From assembly GCA_017654735.1 (NCBI GenBank), contig JADPYG010000088.1, forward strand, positions 3,162,001 through 3,226,000: DNA of 64,000 nt, read 5' to 3'. The notes beneath the pieces were generated by a model. That model saw only the letters and a list, made by a program, of their open reading frames with translations. It was not told the DNA's origin and ran no database searches. The translations under genes were made by a program, and so were the position numbers. The stretch comes from Vishniacozyma victoriae (Eukaryota > Basidiomycota > Tremellomycetes > Tremellales > Bulleribasidiaceae). Every line of letters starts with the position of its first letter. The stretch's first letter is position 1. Positions 46,900 through 57,828 of this stretch are shown here, in pieces.

Positions 46900-49226
46900 C
46901 TATTCTCTACCCTTGGCTTTGGCGCGTTCTACCAACCCTTTCACCCCTTCTTCCGCAACATCATTAACCACTTCAATCACCCCAAATTCCACCCCTCCCT
47001 CAATTAGCAGATCTACAACCACTTCCCTATAACTCTCCTGCCTTATCACTCCACCACCCAGGACCAAAGCGGCTTTAGATACGTCCTTTCCAGTCCTTTC
47101 CATCTGCCTTACAAGGGAGATGATGGAATCGACGAGGAGGCCGGCGGAAGTATGTACTGCTCGGACAGAGAGTGGGTCTGGAGGTTCTTGGGAGAATGTA
47201 CGGAGGATAGGGAGGGATAGTGAAGAGATTCGAAGTTTACGTTCGTTAGTCGAGTCGGAAGGCGAGAGGGCTGGGTCAAGGTCGTACTTACTGTCAGCTT
47301 GTTTCTTGTGTCAACTGATCAGAGAAGCTCACAACTTTCGCCAACACCTCGCCTGTATTCTTCACCCCGAAATGCTCCTTGATCTCATCCGCTAGCCCAC
47401 CCCGTACCTCCTCTCCAGCATCAAAATCATCGAAAGCGAATCGAATAGCATGTCGACCGAGATCAAACGCTTGGTATCAGCTTCATTCACCACTGCAATC
47501 GAGAAAGCTTACCAGACCCATCGTCACCCAGCAAATATCCAGTTCCGCCACGACGACCGATCTGGCTAACTTGTCCCTTTTCATCCACTTCTAGGCAGAT
47601 CACAACTGATCCTGTACCGGCTATGACGGCTACTCCCCATGGGCAGTGATGCGTCAAGAGAGCACCACCAAGGAGATGGGCATCATTGTGGACTGCTACT
47701 TTCGTTCCGCTAATCTGTCAACATCATGGCAAGGCACATGAGCAGGAAATAGAGAACATACAAGAAAGGACGAAGCAGAGCGGACATTCGCTCCTGATCG
47801 AATTGAGTATCGCATCCAGAGATCTGACATCAGCTTGCTTCAAAAGGTGGGGATTCAACAGCTCACCCCGACCCAGACATCTGAGAATCTGATTGGCGAC
47901 TTCAATTTCCCACCTTCAGGTGTTGGTTTTGATGTGGGTGTGGGGCGATACTGCTCTGGTAGAGCTGCGATAGCTTTCAGCGTGGTATCTGCGATACTGG
48001 AAGTCAGCTGAGTCAAATTTCCTTGTGTTGACAGCTCACATTTCGAAAGAAAGCTGAAGCCCGACCTGTTTGTCAGTTAAGAACCTGGAAATGCGAGGAG
48101 ACATACTTCTGCCATATTCCCGGTTCCTCCTATAGCTTGAGAGACTGTTCCGTTCCTGTCAGAGATGGCAACATCCGTTTTCGTCCCTCCGCACTGCTGG
48201 TCAGCTTGAACCATTCGAACTGCTTGAACCATTCAAGTTCGAAGGAGCTTACATCAATACAGATATAAAGAGGGTTCTCGTCCTCTACCTCGGAGTCTAC
48301 TGCAGCTGTGCCGTTCGGCCCCGACGTAGAGATCTTCTTGAACGCAACTGTACAGACTGTCGTGCCGGTCTGTCCCCCATACACGTAGGATTTATGCGGT
48401 ACGCTCGAGCTGTCTATCAGCTTGTTTCAGAAGGAAAGGAAGAGGAGACATACTGAAACTCCAACCCCAACTCCTCCTTCCCCCACCTAGCTTTAATCTC
48501 CTCTTCTGTGAAATTACAACTCGTAATCAGAAAGAATCCACCTTCCTTGACCACTTTGGCGATTCGTTCAGGATAAACCTGACTTGGTAATTTCCCATCG
48601 ACCATTTCCTCCGATAAGCACAGCGCATCAAACGTCCCTTTATCCAGTACCAAATCCCATTCTTCACCCTCGAAATCATGTCTTAATAAATCAACTTCCC
48701 TCCAGTCGGTAGTTACATCATTAATGATTTCTTCATCGTCGTCGTAGTCCCCCTCGGCCAAGGCTTGGCGTTGTGAGGCCTCAACCTCTTGAGCTAGAGT
48801 GATGGATCCTGGGGAATAGTCGGTACCGGTAAGGTGATATCGCTGTTCGGAAGAGGATGATGGGGAGGTTAGGAAGGATAAGAGGAGGGTACCGTTTCCA
48901 GTACCGCATTCCATTATACGAGTTCGTTCCGAGTTGGGTGAGGTAGGTGGGAGGTTCTGGTGTGCCCATCTCCGCATTTTCTTCATCGCTTGTTCTCCGA
49001 ACCTACCATCAGCCCCACTTTGAATTCATGTTTACGGTGGAGGGCACATACCAGATCTCACCCTCGTCACCAGTGTCTCGAAAGACCCCAATCTCTCGGC
49101 TGAAATGTCAGCACGGTTCCCTTACCAACGCACGGCCCTCATTTGAATATTGACTCACTCATAAACATCATCCCAATGACTTTTAGTGCCCAGCTTAGAA
49201 GGCGGTAACTCCTCTCCTCCGGACAT
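46900..49226 (-). CDS. EFM4: predicted fusion: EFM4-type lysine methyltransferase + N-acetylglucosamine-kinase-like enzyme
   Basis: Eleven exons: 49226-49159, 49099-49052, 49002-48454, 48409-48253, 48193-48107, 48065-48040, 47996-47867, 47823-47762, 47709-47513, 47469-47333, 47286-46900; 615 residues, all phases consistent. Residues 1-247 are a complete EFM4-like methyltransferase (targets eEF1A): SKLGTKSHWDDVY, the SAM site RIMECGTGNGTLLL, WDLVLDKGTFDALCLSEE and the C-terminal SSVPHKSYVYGGQTGTTVCT. With no stop and no Met, the frame runs through a 20-residue acidic linker into PLYICIDCGGTKTDVAI, the first phosphate motif of the BadF/N-acetylglucosamine-kinase fold. Also present are AGTGSVV, GGTGYLLGDDGSAFD and VLGGGV. 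If the intron at 48194-48252 is retained, a stop near 48130 gives the methyltransferase alone with a short tail. Two separate genes with an unseen start are the alternative. Confidence 0.78.
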
Positions 49227-49613
49227 CTTACTGTAACCTAATTCAAGTAAAGTTGACAAGGAAGGGAAAGTCGAATTCGAGTTTTGTCAAATTGAGCTCG
49301 ACCTTAGACCAATGGAATTGCAGCTCTTGCCCGATGAATGTTGTTGTGGTTGCAGATGAAGGAGGTTTGCTGAGGTTGATCACTAATGCTGGGAGGAATA
49401 GAGATAAGAGTGTTAGTTACTGACCATGTAATCCCAGTTAGTCAATACACCGCCGAATTAGCCGAAAGGTAACTAGAATGGGGCCTCCACATTTTAAGCC
49501 GCAATATACTTAAACAAGGGGATGGAATAAAGAGGAAGGGCGTGGGTCTGAGCGCGTCAGAGGGTTATCTAATGGTCGTTGTATCCTTGCTACCTCAACT
49601 ATACTTAGTCATC
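49227..49613. other. divergent intergenic region
   Basis: About 390 bp containing the promoters of the EFM4-kinase gene and ATG3. An upstream frame from 49542 joins the ATG3 start in frame, but its earlier Met is not family-like. No further gene is seen. Confidence 0.5.
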
Positions 49614-51267
49614 ATGAACAACCCTCTCCTAGCTATTCAAGTAAGCTTACCGACACTGTCTTGTCATGTAGCTGATGAACGAAGAGCCAATATTGGGCAG
49701 TCAGAGATTATCTCTCACCTGTAAGTCAACCTCCCCCACTCACTTGCCACCAAGTTGACATGAAGGTTCTGAGGGAAAGTAAATTCAAAGAACATGGTCG
49801 TATCACTCCTGGTATGTTCATGCATTTAAACAATTTTACCAGCTGATGGTCAGAGGAATTTGTAGCTGCTGGTGACTTTTTGGCATTCAAGTTCCCGGTC
49901 TGGCAATGGTATGTCAGCTACCGTATACCATTCTTGTATAAGCTGACGACAAGGGAAAAGGGAGATTCATCAAGGGCAAGAGACTTCTTACCAGCCGATA
50001 AACAGTATCTCATTACTCGTAATGGTGAGCTTACTTGAGTTGATCCGAGCTCTCAGCTCATGTATAGTACCCTGTCTGAGACGAGCTACTGCTATCAATT
50101 ACACCGACGCAGATGAGGATGCGGAGAAGCTTATGAGTTTCCTCGACGAGGTCAGCTGATTCTTCCCGTCTCTAAGAATGAGTGAGCTGATGATAGGCTG
50201 AAGAAGCTCCTGGACCTGATTCCAAAGGAGATGATGATTGGGTAGCTACTCACATTGGACGAGGTACATCCTTTACACATACAGAGAGACCTGTACTGAT
50301 GAAAGCGCCCGCACCGGATAATCAGACCATGACGGATATCCCAGATATTTCCGACTCTCCCCCACTCGCCCCGAAAGCTGATCCGTCTGAAGCAATGGGT
50401 AAATTGAATATCGACGATAAAGGGGATACGATCAATGAAGAGGAGATTCCTGATATGGATGATATACCCGATATGGATGAGGCTGCTGGTTTGGAGGAGG
50501 AAGGTGATGATGCAGCTGTTAGGATCGTTCATCCTTCCGAGTATGCGACTCTCGTATTTACAAGGGTCTGGCTGACAAGTAGGGCGGACGTGAAATCGAG
50601 TGTTGGACAGAACCTACTCCAGGTTAGGACTTATGATTGTTTAATCAGTTACGACAAGCACTATCAAACACCCCGATTCTGGCTATTTGGTTACGACGAA
50701 GTCAGCTCCTCCCTTCTCACACCAGGATAAGCTGATAGGTAGAACAAAACCCCTCTTACCCCCACCCAAGTCTTCCAAGACGTCCCATCAGATTACGCTT
50801 TCAAGACAATGACGATGGAAGCTTTCCCCCACTCTGGTGCTCAATTAGCATCAGTCCATCCATGCAAGCACGCGAGCGTAATGAAGAAATTCATTGATCG
50901 TATGGAATCTGCCCAGTCCCCAGGAGAGGCATCTCCTTCTAGCGGACCGGTGGGCGAGAAGGGTAAGAAGAAATGGGGATTAGGAGGGATGGTTAGGCGA
51001 GTTACTGGTGGTCCTGGTGAGAGGGAGAAGGAGAAGGAGGTGAAGAAGGAGAGTAGTGATGGTAGTGCGGAAGAAGCTTCGGGTTTGCAGGTCGATTTCT
51101 ACCTTGTTATCGTAAGCTACTCCGGTCAGTCTGATCATGAGCTGACAGGTAGTTCCTCAAGTTTATCGCTAGTATCGTACCCACCATCGAGGTGAGTTGG
51201 CGCTTTCGACACAGTCTCGGCAGTAACTGACGTCCAGGTTGATAGTACTACCGCGACAATGCTCTAA
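49614..51267 (+). CDS. ATG3: autophagy E2-like enzyme Atg3
   Basis: Eleven exons: 49614-49640, 49685-49720, 49766-49811, 49854-49908, 49954-50024, 50068-50150, 50197-50540, 50583-50700, 50743-51111, 51153-51191, 51238-51267; 405 residues. Atg3 transfers Atg8 to phosphatidylethanolamine. Visible marks: the N-terminal helix and [18 protein letters not shown], the flexible acidic loop ([20 protein letters not shown]), [20 protein letters not shown], and the catalytic Cys in [14 protein letters not shown] (about residue 301). A Lys/Ser/Gly-rich insertion (about 310-365) follows the active site, longer than I expect for the family. The intron at 50541-50582 is 42 nt and stop-free; removing it restores the NLLQVRTYD context. 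Confidence 0.95.
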
Positions 51268-51591
51268 GAGGTTGAATAGAGGGAGATTTCACCATACATA
51301 ATGACATATCACGCCAGTCCTTGTTATACGTTTGTATATATGCAGCTATAAAGCTGTCCGCGAGATTAACCCTGTCATTCGAGTGCACCTCGGAATCAGA
51401 CTTGCGAGAATGTGAGTGAGTTGCACGACACAATGGCATTGATATAAACATGCATGTCGTCAAAACGTGAGCGTTGCTAGGCGTGAAGTGAGAAAGATGG
51501 CTACTGGCTAAATATGTTTTAGGGGTTGTGATATGAAGATGCGATAATCGGGCATGAGCAGTCGTAGCGAGCAAGCTACAGTAACAAGGAT
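51268..51591. other. convergent intergenic region
   Basis: About 320 bp between the convergent stops of ATG3 and the CCCH gene. A minus frame at 51248-51637 overlaps the last exon of the CCCH gene in another frame and is not supported. Confidence 0.5.
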
Positions 51592-54019
51592 TTACGCCCA
51601 CGATCGATGGTCTGGATCGATGAAGTCGAATCGACAATCCTCACTATTTCATCAGCTCTCTTCTTTGTTTTGGATGGGGACATACAAACTACAGTCCCTA
51701 CCCCTAGGGCATTTATGTCTAAAATCAGCATCTCTTCCAACCAAAAAATGGATAGATTTGGAGTGAAGAAGGAAGTGAGAAAGGAACATACCCATAAGTA
51801 CAAGATTCATCGTCGTAGTGACATTTCTTGTTTCTTGCGAATGGGCAAGGGATCTGTTTAGCTAAAAGCGAAAGTTCATGGCATTGATCGTCGTCTAATT
51901 CTGGCTTGTCAGCTCTCTGTAGTCCAGCCGGATACTCGGCATCTCAAGAAAGAGTATGGCGAGGGACTAAGAAAAGGGGATACGAGGAAGATGCGGTGGG
52001 GAAATATGAGAGAGGAAAGGGACATACCGTATTCGTGGCCGTAGTGGCAATCGTTGTTTTGGCATCCTGATGGGCCTGTTGTCAGCTATGACCTCTTGAT
52101 GGCCGAAGGTCCATTGAGCATAGAGCGAGTGACGACGGGGACCGGACAGAGATAAGGCGCGAAGGTGGACTTACTCAGGTAGTAAGTATGACAAGGCCTA
52201 GGTTTCATATCCCTAACCCCATTATCCCTTTTCCTACCTCCTCTCTTCCCCTTTCTCTCCCTCCTACCACTTCCACTTCCATCAGGTACAGTCCCAGCTA
52301 AAGCCCTCCTACCACCCCTCTCCCTCCTCTCAGACGAAGGTTTCTTATGTTGTTTCTTCTTCGCTTCAGTCCAATCATCACCGCCTTTTGGAATTTCTTC
52401 CCAATCGAGGGATACTTCTAGATCACCTTCTGATGAAGATGTTGATGCTGAGCCTGTCTTGGTGTGGACTTTTTTGATGGGAGGGGGTTGGGAGAGGATT
52501 GATGAGAATGAGAGGGGGGCTACTGGGAGGGGGTCGGTCCTGAAGATGTGGGGGATGGAGAGGGTTTTGTGGGTCGAGTCGGTGGCTTTGTTCACAAATG
52601 CGAGTTTGGAGGTTCTGCCCGTGAGCTGAAGATGCGGAAGGAGAAGAGGGGACTTACGCGTCCAAGGGGATTTGAATATCGTGGGTGCTTGCTACGATGA
52701 TTTGGGTACATGACGGTTGGGCTGCGTAGTGGCCTAGGTACGCTATTCATCAGCTATATCAGATGATGGAGATGGGTAAATGTACCTTGAACTTTGATTT
52801 GAGCGGCATCCTTGGTGGTGCCTACGTCCGCGACTGACCATCAGTTCCGTGAAGTTGTCGAGGTGACCATCTTAACTTACCACTAATAAGCCCTTGTGAA
52901 GCTGCAAACCCCTGCCAGAACCCTTCATAGACAGCCCACGAACCAATCAGCCCAGCCTGGCATCAGCTACAGTCCAGCGCACCAGGACTTGGTACCTTAC
53001 CTTGATGAGACTATTTCCCAGATCCACTTTATTAAGGAAGACATGTACCAAAATAGGTAGTTCGGCGGTCAAGGTGGAAAAATCTTCCTTCATACTCCTA
53101 ATTGCATCCAATAAAGCTTGTGCGGCTGCTTGACCTCCTTGAGGACCAGCTCTGAGAACTGATTCGTGGAACTTTATATCAGCTTGCTCCGGGGGATGGC
53201 TTACGATTTGAGTATCTCCGTCTATAATTATCGCGTTGAATGCTTGTCCTTGTCCTTGTTCCTGTCCATTAGAGGTGATAATGGCTGGAGATATTGACGT
53301 ACGGGTGATCTGGAAGCCAGAGAAGCTTTGGCTTTCCATGAAAGCAACTCCATGTTGGCAGCTTCGGAACTAGCTTTCCAAAGTACTAAATCCTGTTTCA
53401 ATCTCTCCAATTCATCCGCTTTACTCAGCAGAGGTCCAATCAGAGCTTGTAAACTCGAAAGATGTTGACTAGCTTGAGCAACTACTTCCCTACCTCTATC
53501 GCTCTTGGGTGGGGAAGGAGAATTGGAGTGAGGAGGGAGTAAGAGAGATTGCGGAGCTGGAGGGGTTATGATAGGTGTGAAAGATGGGAAAGTGGGTAAT
53601 GCGGATTTAGGTGGGTCGGAGGGAGTATCGAACATTTGATTCTGACCTTTTCGGGGTGATTGTGGCCGAGAAGCGAAATGATTTGCGGATGCTCTATCCC
53701 ATCCATCATCTCGAATGGTGAGGTCGTTATTGTGATTCGACCATCTGGAAAATGGATCAAATGGACCTCTTTGGAAAATATCATTATCCCTCTCCCTATC
53801 CCTTTGGGAATGGGTTACGGAAATATCATCTCGTGCTCGGATGGAAAGATTGGTTAGGTCGGAAGTATGCCTTTTGTTATGTTGGATTTGGGGTTGGGGT
53901 TGTTGCTGCGGTTGAACGTGTTCGCCTATTACGCCATGGGGTGAGGCCATTGGGGTAGTTGAGGTCGAGTACAACATGGTTGGGTCGTGATGACCTAGAA
54001 GATTAGCGCCGAGTAGCAT
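51592..54019 (-). CDS. NYN-like (DUF7923-type) domain and CCCH zinc-finger protein
   Basis: Eleven exons: 54019-53303, 53261-53205, 53171-53001, 52956-52881, 52833-52786, 52742-52658, 52614-52175, 52075-52028, 51900-51792, 51718-51686, 51643-51592; 611 residues. The N-terminus is disordered, followed by a coiled coil (LSKADELERLKQDLVLWKAS). The central domain starts FNAIIIDGDTQI, then ESVLRAGPQGGQAAAQALL and PILVHVFLNKVDLG. This resembles the PIN/NYN-like domain paired with CCCH fingers in fungal proteins (from memory). C-terminal fingers: C-x10-C-x4-C-x3-H (CHTYY...CHYGH), C-x7-C-x6-C-x3-H (CPFARNKKC...CTYGH), and a third C-x5-C-x4-C block lacking His at the usual place. RNA binding, possibly nuclease-like; target unknown. 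Confidence 0.85.
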
Positions 54020-54522
54020 TTTGTTTGTTTAATTGGGTGAATGAAAGTGATGGAAGTGATCTAAAGTGAAGGCAAAGTGTACTCACGTTATATCCTATTC
54101 ACAACTAACGCCAATCCCTCTGATCTTATCCTTTCATCTGGACCCCTGCAAGTCCGTTCTTTTAAGTAATGGGGGTATAATGCAAGGTTAAAAGAAACCA
54201 AGTGAGGGTTATGATGTGAATGGTATAGCTCTTAGTATAGTAAGCAGAGCTGAAACACCTCTCTATATAAGGCTAGAAGAATTTCAATAAAGGATCGTCG
54301 GTCTATAATGTGCTTCCACTTAATAAGGTTTGTGGGGCACCCAATACTTGGCATAGCTACCCGGATATTTACGAATTATGATACTGGTCACGCCATTCAA
54401 GGCCGGTGGAGTAATGAGCACGTATGGCATGACCGGAGTGGGTATATAATCAGTATACGGTGATCTACTTGTTCTCTGTCATTCTTCCTATTCCACTATT
54501 AAACAAATAATAAACAAACAAA
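54020..54522. other. divergent intergenic region
   Basis: About 500 bp between the CCCH gene (-) and the peroxiredoxin gene (+). The 40 bp before 54523 are A/T/C-rich leader (TAAACAAATAATAAACAAAC). The TATA-like element is given separately. Confidence 0.5.
54443..54450 (+). promoter_or_regulatory. TATA-like element of the peroxiredoxin gene
   Basis: TATATAAT lies 73-80 bp upstream of the peroxiredoxin ATG, at a spacing suited to a TATA box with a short leader. It would fit a stress-inducible gene, but no transcription start is known. Confidence 0.45.
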
Positions 54523-55656
54523 ATGTCTCTACGATTAGGTGATACCGCTCCAGACTTTGAGGTATGTCAATGACCGGCGATCAGCTAGTGATCGGAGTAG
54601 TTCTTAGTAAGGATGCTGGCTGATGAGATAGGCCGATACTACCATCGGTAAGATCAGGGTGAGTTTCACCATGCTGGCAAGTGTAGAGGAGGCTGACGAC
54701 AGTTCCACGAATGGATCGGAGATTCATGGGCCATCATCTTCTCCCACCCCGATGATTACGTGAGCTTACCCACCTCTCTCTCATTGATCGCAGCTGATAG
54801 TAGACTCCCGTGTGTACCACCGAGCTCTCAGCCGTCTCGCTCTCCTACGCCGATTTCCAGTCCCGAGGTGTCAAGGTAAATCCCCTGCCCACAAATCGTG
54901 ACATAAATAACAAACCAGCTCATCGGTCTATCCGCAAACAACGTAGACTCCCACCACGGATGGGTCAAGGACGTTGATAACCTCGGAGGTGGTCACCTTG
55001 AATTCCCAATTATTGGTGATGAGGACCGAAACGTTTCTGAGCTGTACGGTATGCTCGATCACCAGGACAAGACCAACGTCGACAAGAAGGGTTTGCCTTT
55101 CACCGTCAGGACCGTCTTTATCAGTACGTCTGCGAGAGAAAAGATAGGTGAGGTGAATGTGACATTGATGTACTAGTCGATCCCGCCAAGAAGATTCGAT
55201 TGACTCTTGCCTACCCCGCTTCCACTGGTCGGTAAGTTGATTTCTTCAAGGAAAAAAGCCATTTCGGTGCTAAATATGCAGAAACTTCCCCGAATTGTTA
55301 CGAGTCATCGATAGTTTGCAGCTCGGAGACAAATACAAGGTAAGCCCCAACGCACCTGGAAGCCCCCAGGACCCATCCAGGACTTGAGAGGGAGAAAAGC
55401 TGACCAGAAGATCACCACCCCCGCAAACTGGAACAAGGGGTATGTCCCTCATTTCTGTCACATCCTGACCACGCTAATGAACCAGAGACGATGTCATTGT
55501 CCACCCCTCTGTCCAGGGTGAGAAAGTCAAGGAACTCTTCGGTGATGATGTCAAGACTGTCTACGTGAGTATACTATACATTTTTTAAGATTGGGACTGA
55601 TGTGACAGCCATACCTCCGATTCACCTCCGATCCCTCCAAGAAGGAGAAGGCTTAG
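54523..55656 (+). CDS. 1-Cys peroxiredoxin (Prx6 type)
   Basis: Ten exons: 54523-54561, 54632-54658, 54703-54759, 54804-54875, 54919-55123, 55177-55231, 55282-55339, 55408-55439, 55486-55564, 55609-55656; 223 residues. The enzyme reduces peroxides with the peroxidatic Cys in DDYTPVCTTEL, where the Pro/Thr of the PxxxT/SxxC site is kept. PANWNKG and the C-terminal PYLRFTSDPSKKEK block mark the Prx6/1-Cys branch; no resolving Cys is seen. There is no clear mitochondrial presequence, so a cytosolic site is likely. The acceptor at 55407 is CAGAAG, so one Lys may be present or absent. Confidence 0.95.
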
Positions 55657-56647
55657 GTCCTGAGCAAGGAGTAAAACAGGTTGTCATATAGAGTAAAAGA
55701 GAAGTAGTCACATTGTCATTGATGCAATTGTTTATAAATACAGGCTTGGCTGGTTTGCTACTCACTGGATGAGGGTTTGCTCTCTCACATGTCATGTCTG
55801 CTTTTCATGGGCCTCACTCGATTAATGTGGCCTGATCACGTTGGTCCTCAGAGTACCGGCTCAACGGTAGGACCAAACGATCATCAGATAGACAAGGGGA
55901 TGTAACGGTAGGGACTGGGATAGGGGCGGGGTTCATGGTAATTAGGGATCTGTAAAGTTATTATGAAATGACCTTACGTTCCCCCTCAGATCTCCTTGTC
56001 TATAATCCCGTGTAGTTTGAGGAGCAAAGATGAACAAATCACCATATGACAGTCTCAATAGGATGAGGAAGCTGGCGACAACAAGCTCTTCATTCCAATT
56101 TTCATCAGTTCAGATTTAGATCTTTCAATTCCACAAAACCGTTGTCCAGAGGCAAGTCTCTCTTCTTCACCCCTTGTTGAGTTGTTGGGCATTACCCACC
56201 AACTATCTTTTAGATATTGAGCGAATCTCGAGGCGGCTATGATTTGTATACTTTTTGCGGCATCCTCCCAACTTTCCTCGTGATCACTTGTTTTGCCATT
56301 AGGCTTGCATGTGCTAGATCCTGAGATACCTATCCGGGTGTGCCATATGCCAATACTTACGGTTCGTCTGGCCGAAAGCACCCGATACCCATGTTGGAAT
56401 CGTATGTTCGTGTCACGTTTGTCCAAACAAGCTGTAGTTGGACATGACCAACGACCCCTACGTCAAGGGATGAGAATTCCAGTCAGTGACATCAGCGAAA
56501 CCCACATCGCTTTACAACGAGGTAAAGACGCGGACACCACTATAGTACGAGCCCTGCATACACAAACAAGAGGAGAAATGATAAAACGCCCTACATCCCT
56601 AGGCCACCTTCTTTTACACCTTCCACCCAACTCCTTCATACACCCAT
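55657..56647. other. long intergenic region with one weak ORF
   Basis: About 990 bp between the peroxiredoxin stop and the fibrillarin stop. A 123-codon minus frame (56055-56426) could be spliced (donor GTAAGT near 56362, an AG acceptor near 56317) to give about 95 residues starting MGIGCFRPDEP, but there is no homology I recognise. The + frame at 56293-56682 overlaps it and runs into the fibrillarin exon, so it is not supported. No RNA gene was recognised. Confidence 0.35.
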
Positions 56648-57828
56648 CTAAGGGTGCCTCTCGTACTTGCCGACAACGATAGCGTGGTCCCTCTCGTAAG
56701 GTTCCAATGTCAATTGCTCTGTAACTGTCAGCGGATATTTTTAAGAGGAATAAAGGGGGACGTACCCTTTGGCTTGATACCCTCTTTTCTCATAATGTTG
56801 ACTTCACTAGCAAAGACCTGTGCGGCGGGTGCGGTAGAATCAATACAGTTTGCCTTGATGGAAATGACGATAGCACCACCGTTCTTGAGGAAGTGGTGGG
56901 CGTTGAGAGCAATGATACGTGCTTGATCGGGTTGAGCGACATCGGCAAAGATGACATCGACCATTTGGACGAGCATTCGGTATTTCTGGGGGTGACGAGC
57001 ATCTTCTACGATGGGGATAGTGTTGGTACGTAGTTTGGCCATACCGATGAGATCTCGTCCGGAACGGTGAGAGAACTCGACGGCGTAGACTACTCCCTCG
57101 GGACCGACGATATCGGATACGTGACTAACGGAGGAACCGGAGGCAGCACCAAGGTAGAGGACCTTGCTTCCTGGACGGATCTAATCGTCAGCTCATGCAT
57201 TGCAGAAAATCGGGTGATGGCTTACGTGGATGTCATCCAAACCACCGAGGATACCAGCAGCAAGCTTACTCCTGAAAGGATTCCATACTCGGTACTCGAC
57301 CTTCTCCTCTTCACCCTCGGCATTTGTTGTACCGATAGAGATCCTCTTTTCACCGTAGACAGAGTGTCCAGGGGTCATGTTTCGGGTAACGAGCAAGTGT
57401 TCCTTGCCCTTGGCAATGTAGACACCGGCGTGCTTGTGGGGTTCAAGGGTAACGGCACCTGGTCCTCGTCCACCGAGTCCGGGCTTTCCACCTCGACCAG
57501 CTCCACCTCGGGGTGCTCCTCGTCCACCACCTCGGCCTAGATATCAGCTTTGATATCTAACGTTCGTAGTGGTATTACTCACCACCTCGTCCTCGGTCTC
57601 CACCACCCCTTCCTCGATCACCTCCTCGGCTGGCAAATCCACCTCGACCTCCTCGATCACCACCACCGAATCCACCTCGACCACCTCCTCGTCCACCTCC
57701 TCCAAATCCTCCTCGTCCACCACCTCGGTCACCACCACCACCTCGTCCGCCTCGGCCACCTCCTCGATCACCTGTGGGTTAGTTAAGTAAATTTGACCTA
57801 GAGTTGAATTTGACGAACCGAAAGGCAT
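56648..57828 (-). CDS. NOP1: fibrillarin, box C/D snoRNP 2'-O-methyltransferase
   Basis: Five exons: 57828-57819, 57771-57583, 57536-57226, 57180-56766, 56718-56648; 331 residues. The first exon codes for MPFG only, with donor GTTCGT. Then comes a Gly/Arg-rich GAR domain of about 80 residues (GGDRGG-type repeats), which the plus strand shows as CCACCTCGTCC-type repeats. The methyltransferase domain follows: [22 protein letters not shown] motif [31 protein letters not shown], and [16 protein letters not shown]. All are family-exact. It acts in the nucleolus on pre-rRNA and also methylates histone H2A Gln in yeast. Confidence 0.97.

Noticed and set aside
48130..48384. Separate small gene starting MYGG on the minus strand
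   Set aside because: The initiating codon would be GTG; the segment is the last EFM4 motif plus the kinase first strand and joins both in phase.
50259..50293. Possible 21-nt intron in ATG3 (GTACAT..ACATACAG near 50270)
   Set aside because: Far too short for splicing; reading through gives [18 protein letters not shown] in frame, so it is coding.
57544..57828. 94-codon minus frame ([12 protein letters not shown]...) and plus frames full of His/Ser over 57550-57790
   Set aside because: These are other frames of the fibrillarin Gly/Arg-rich domain and its first intron.
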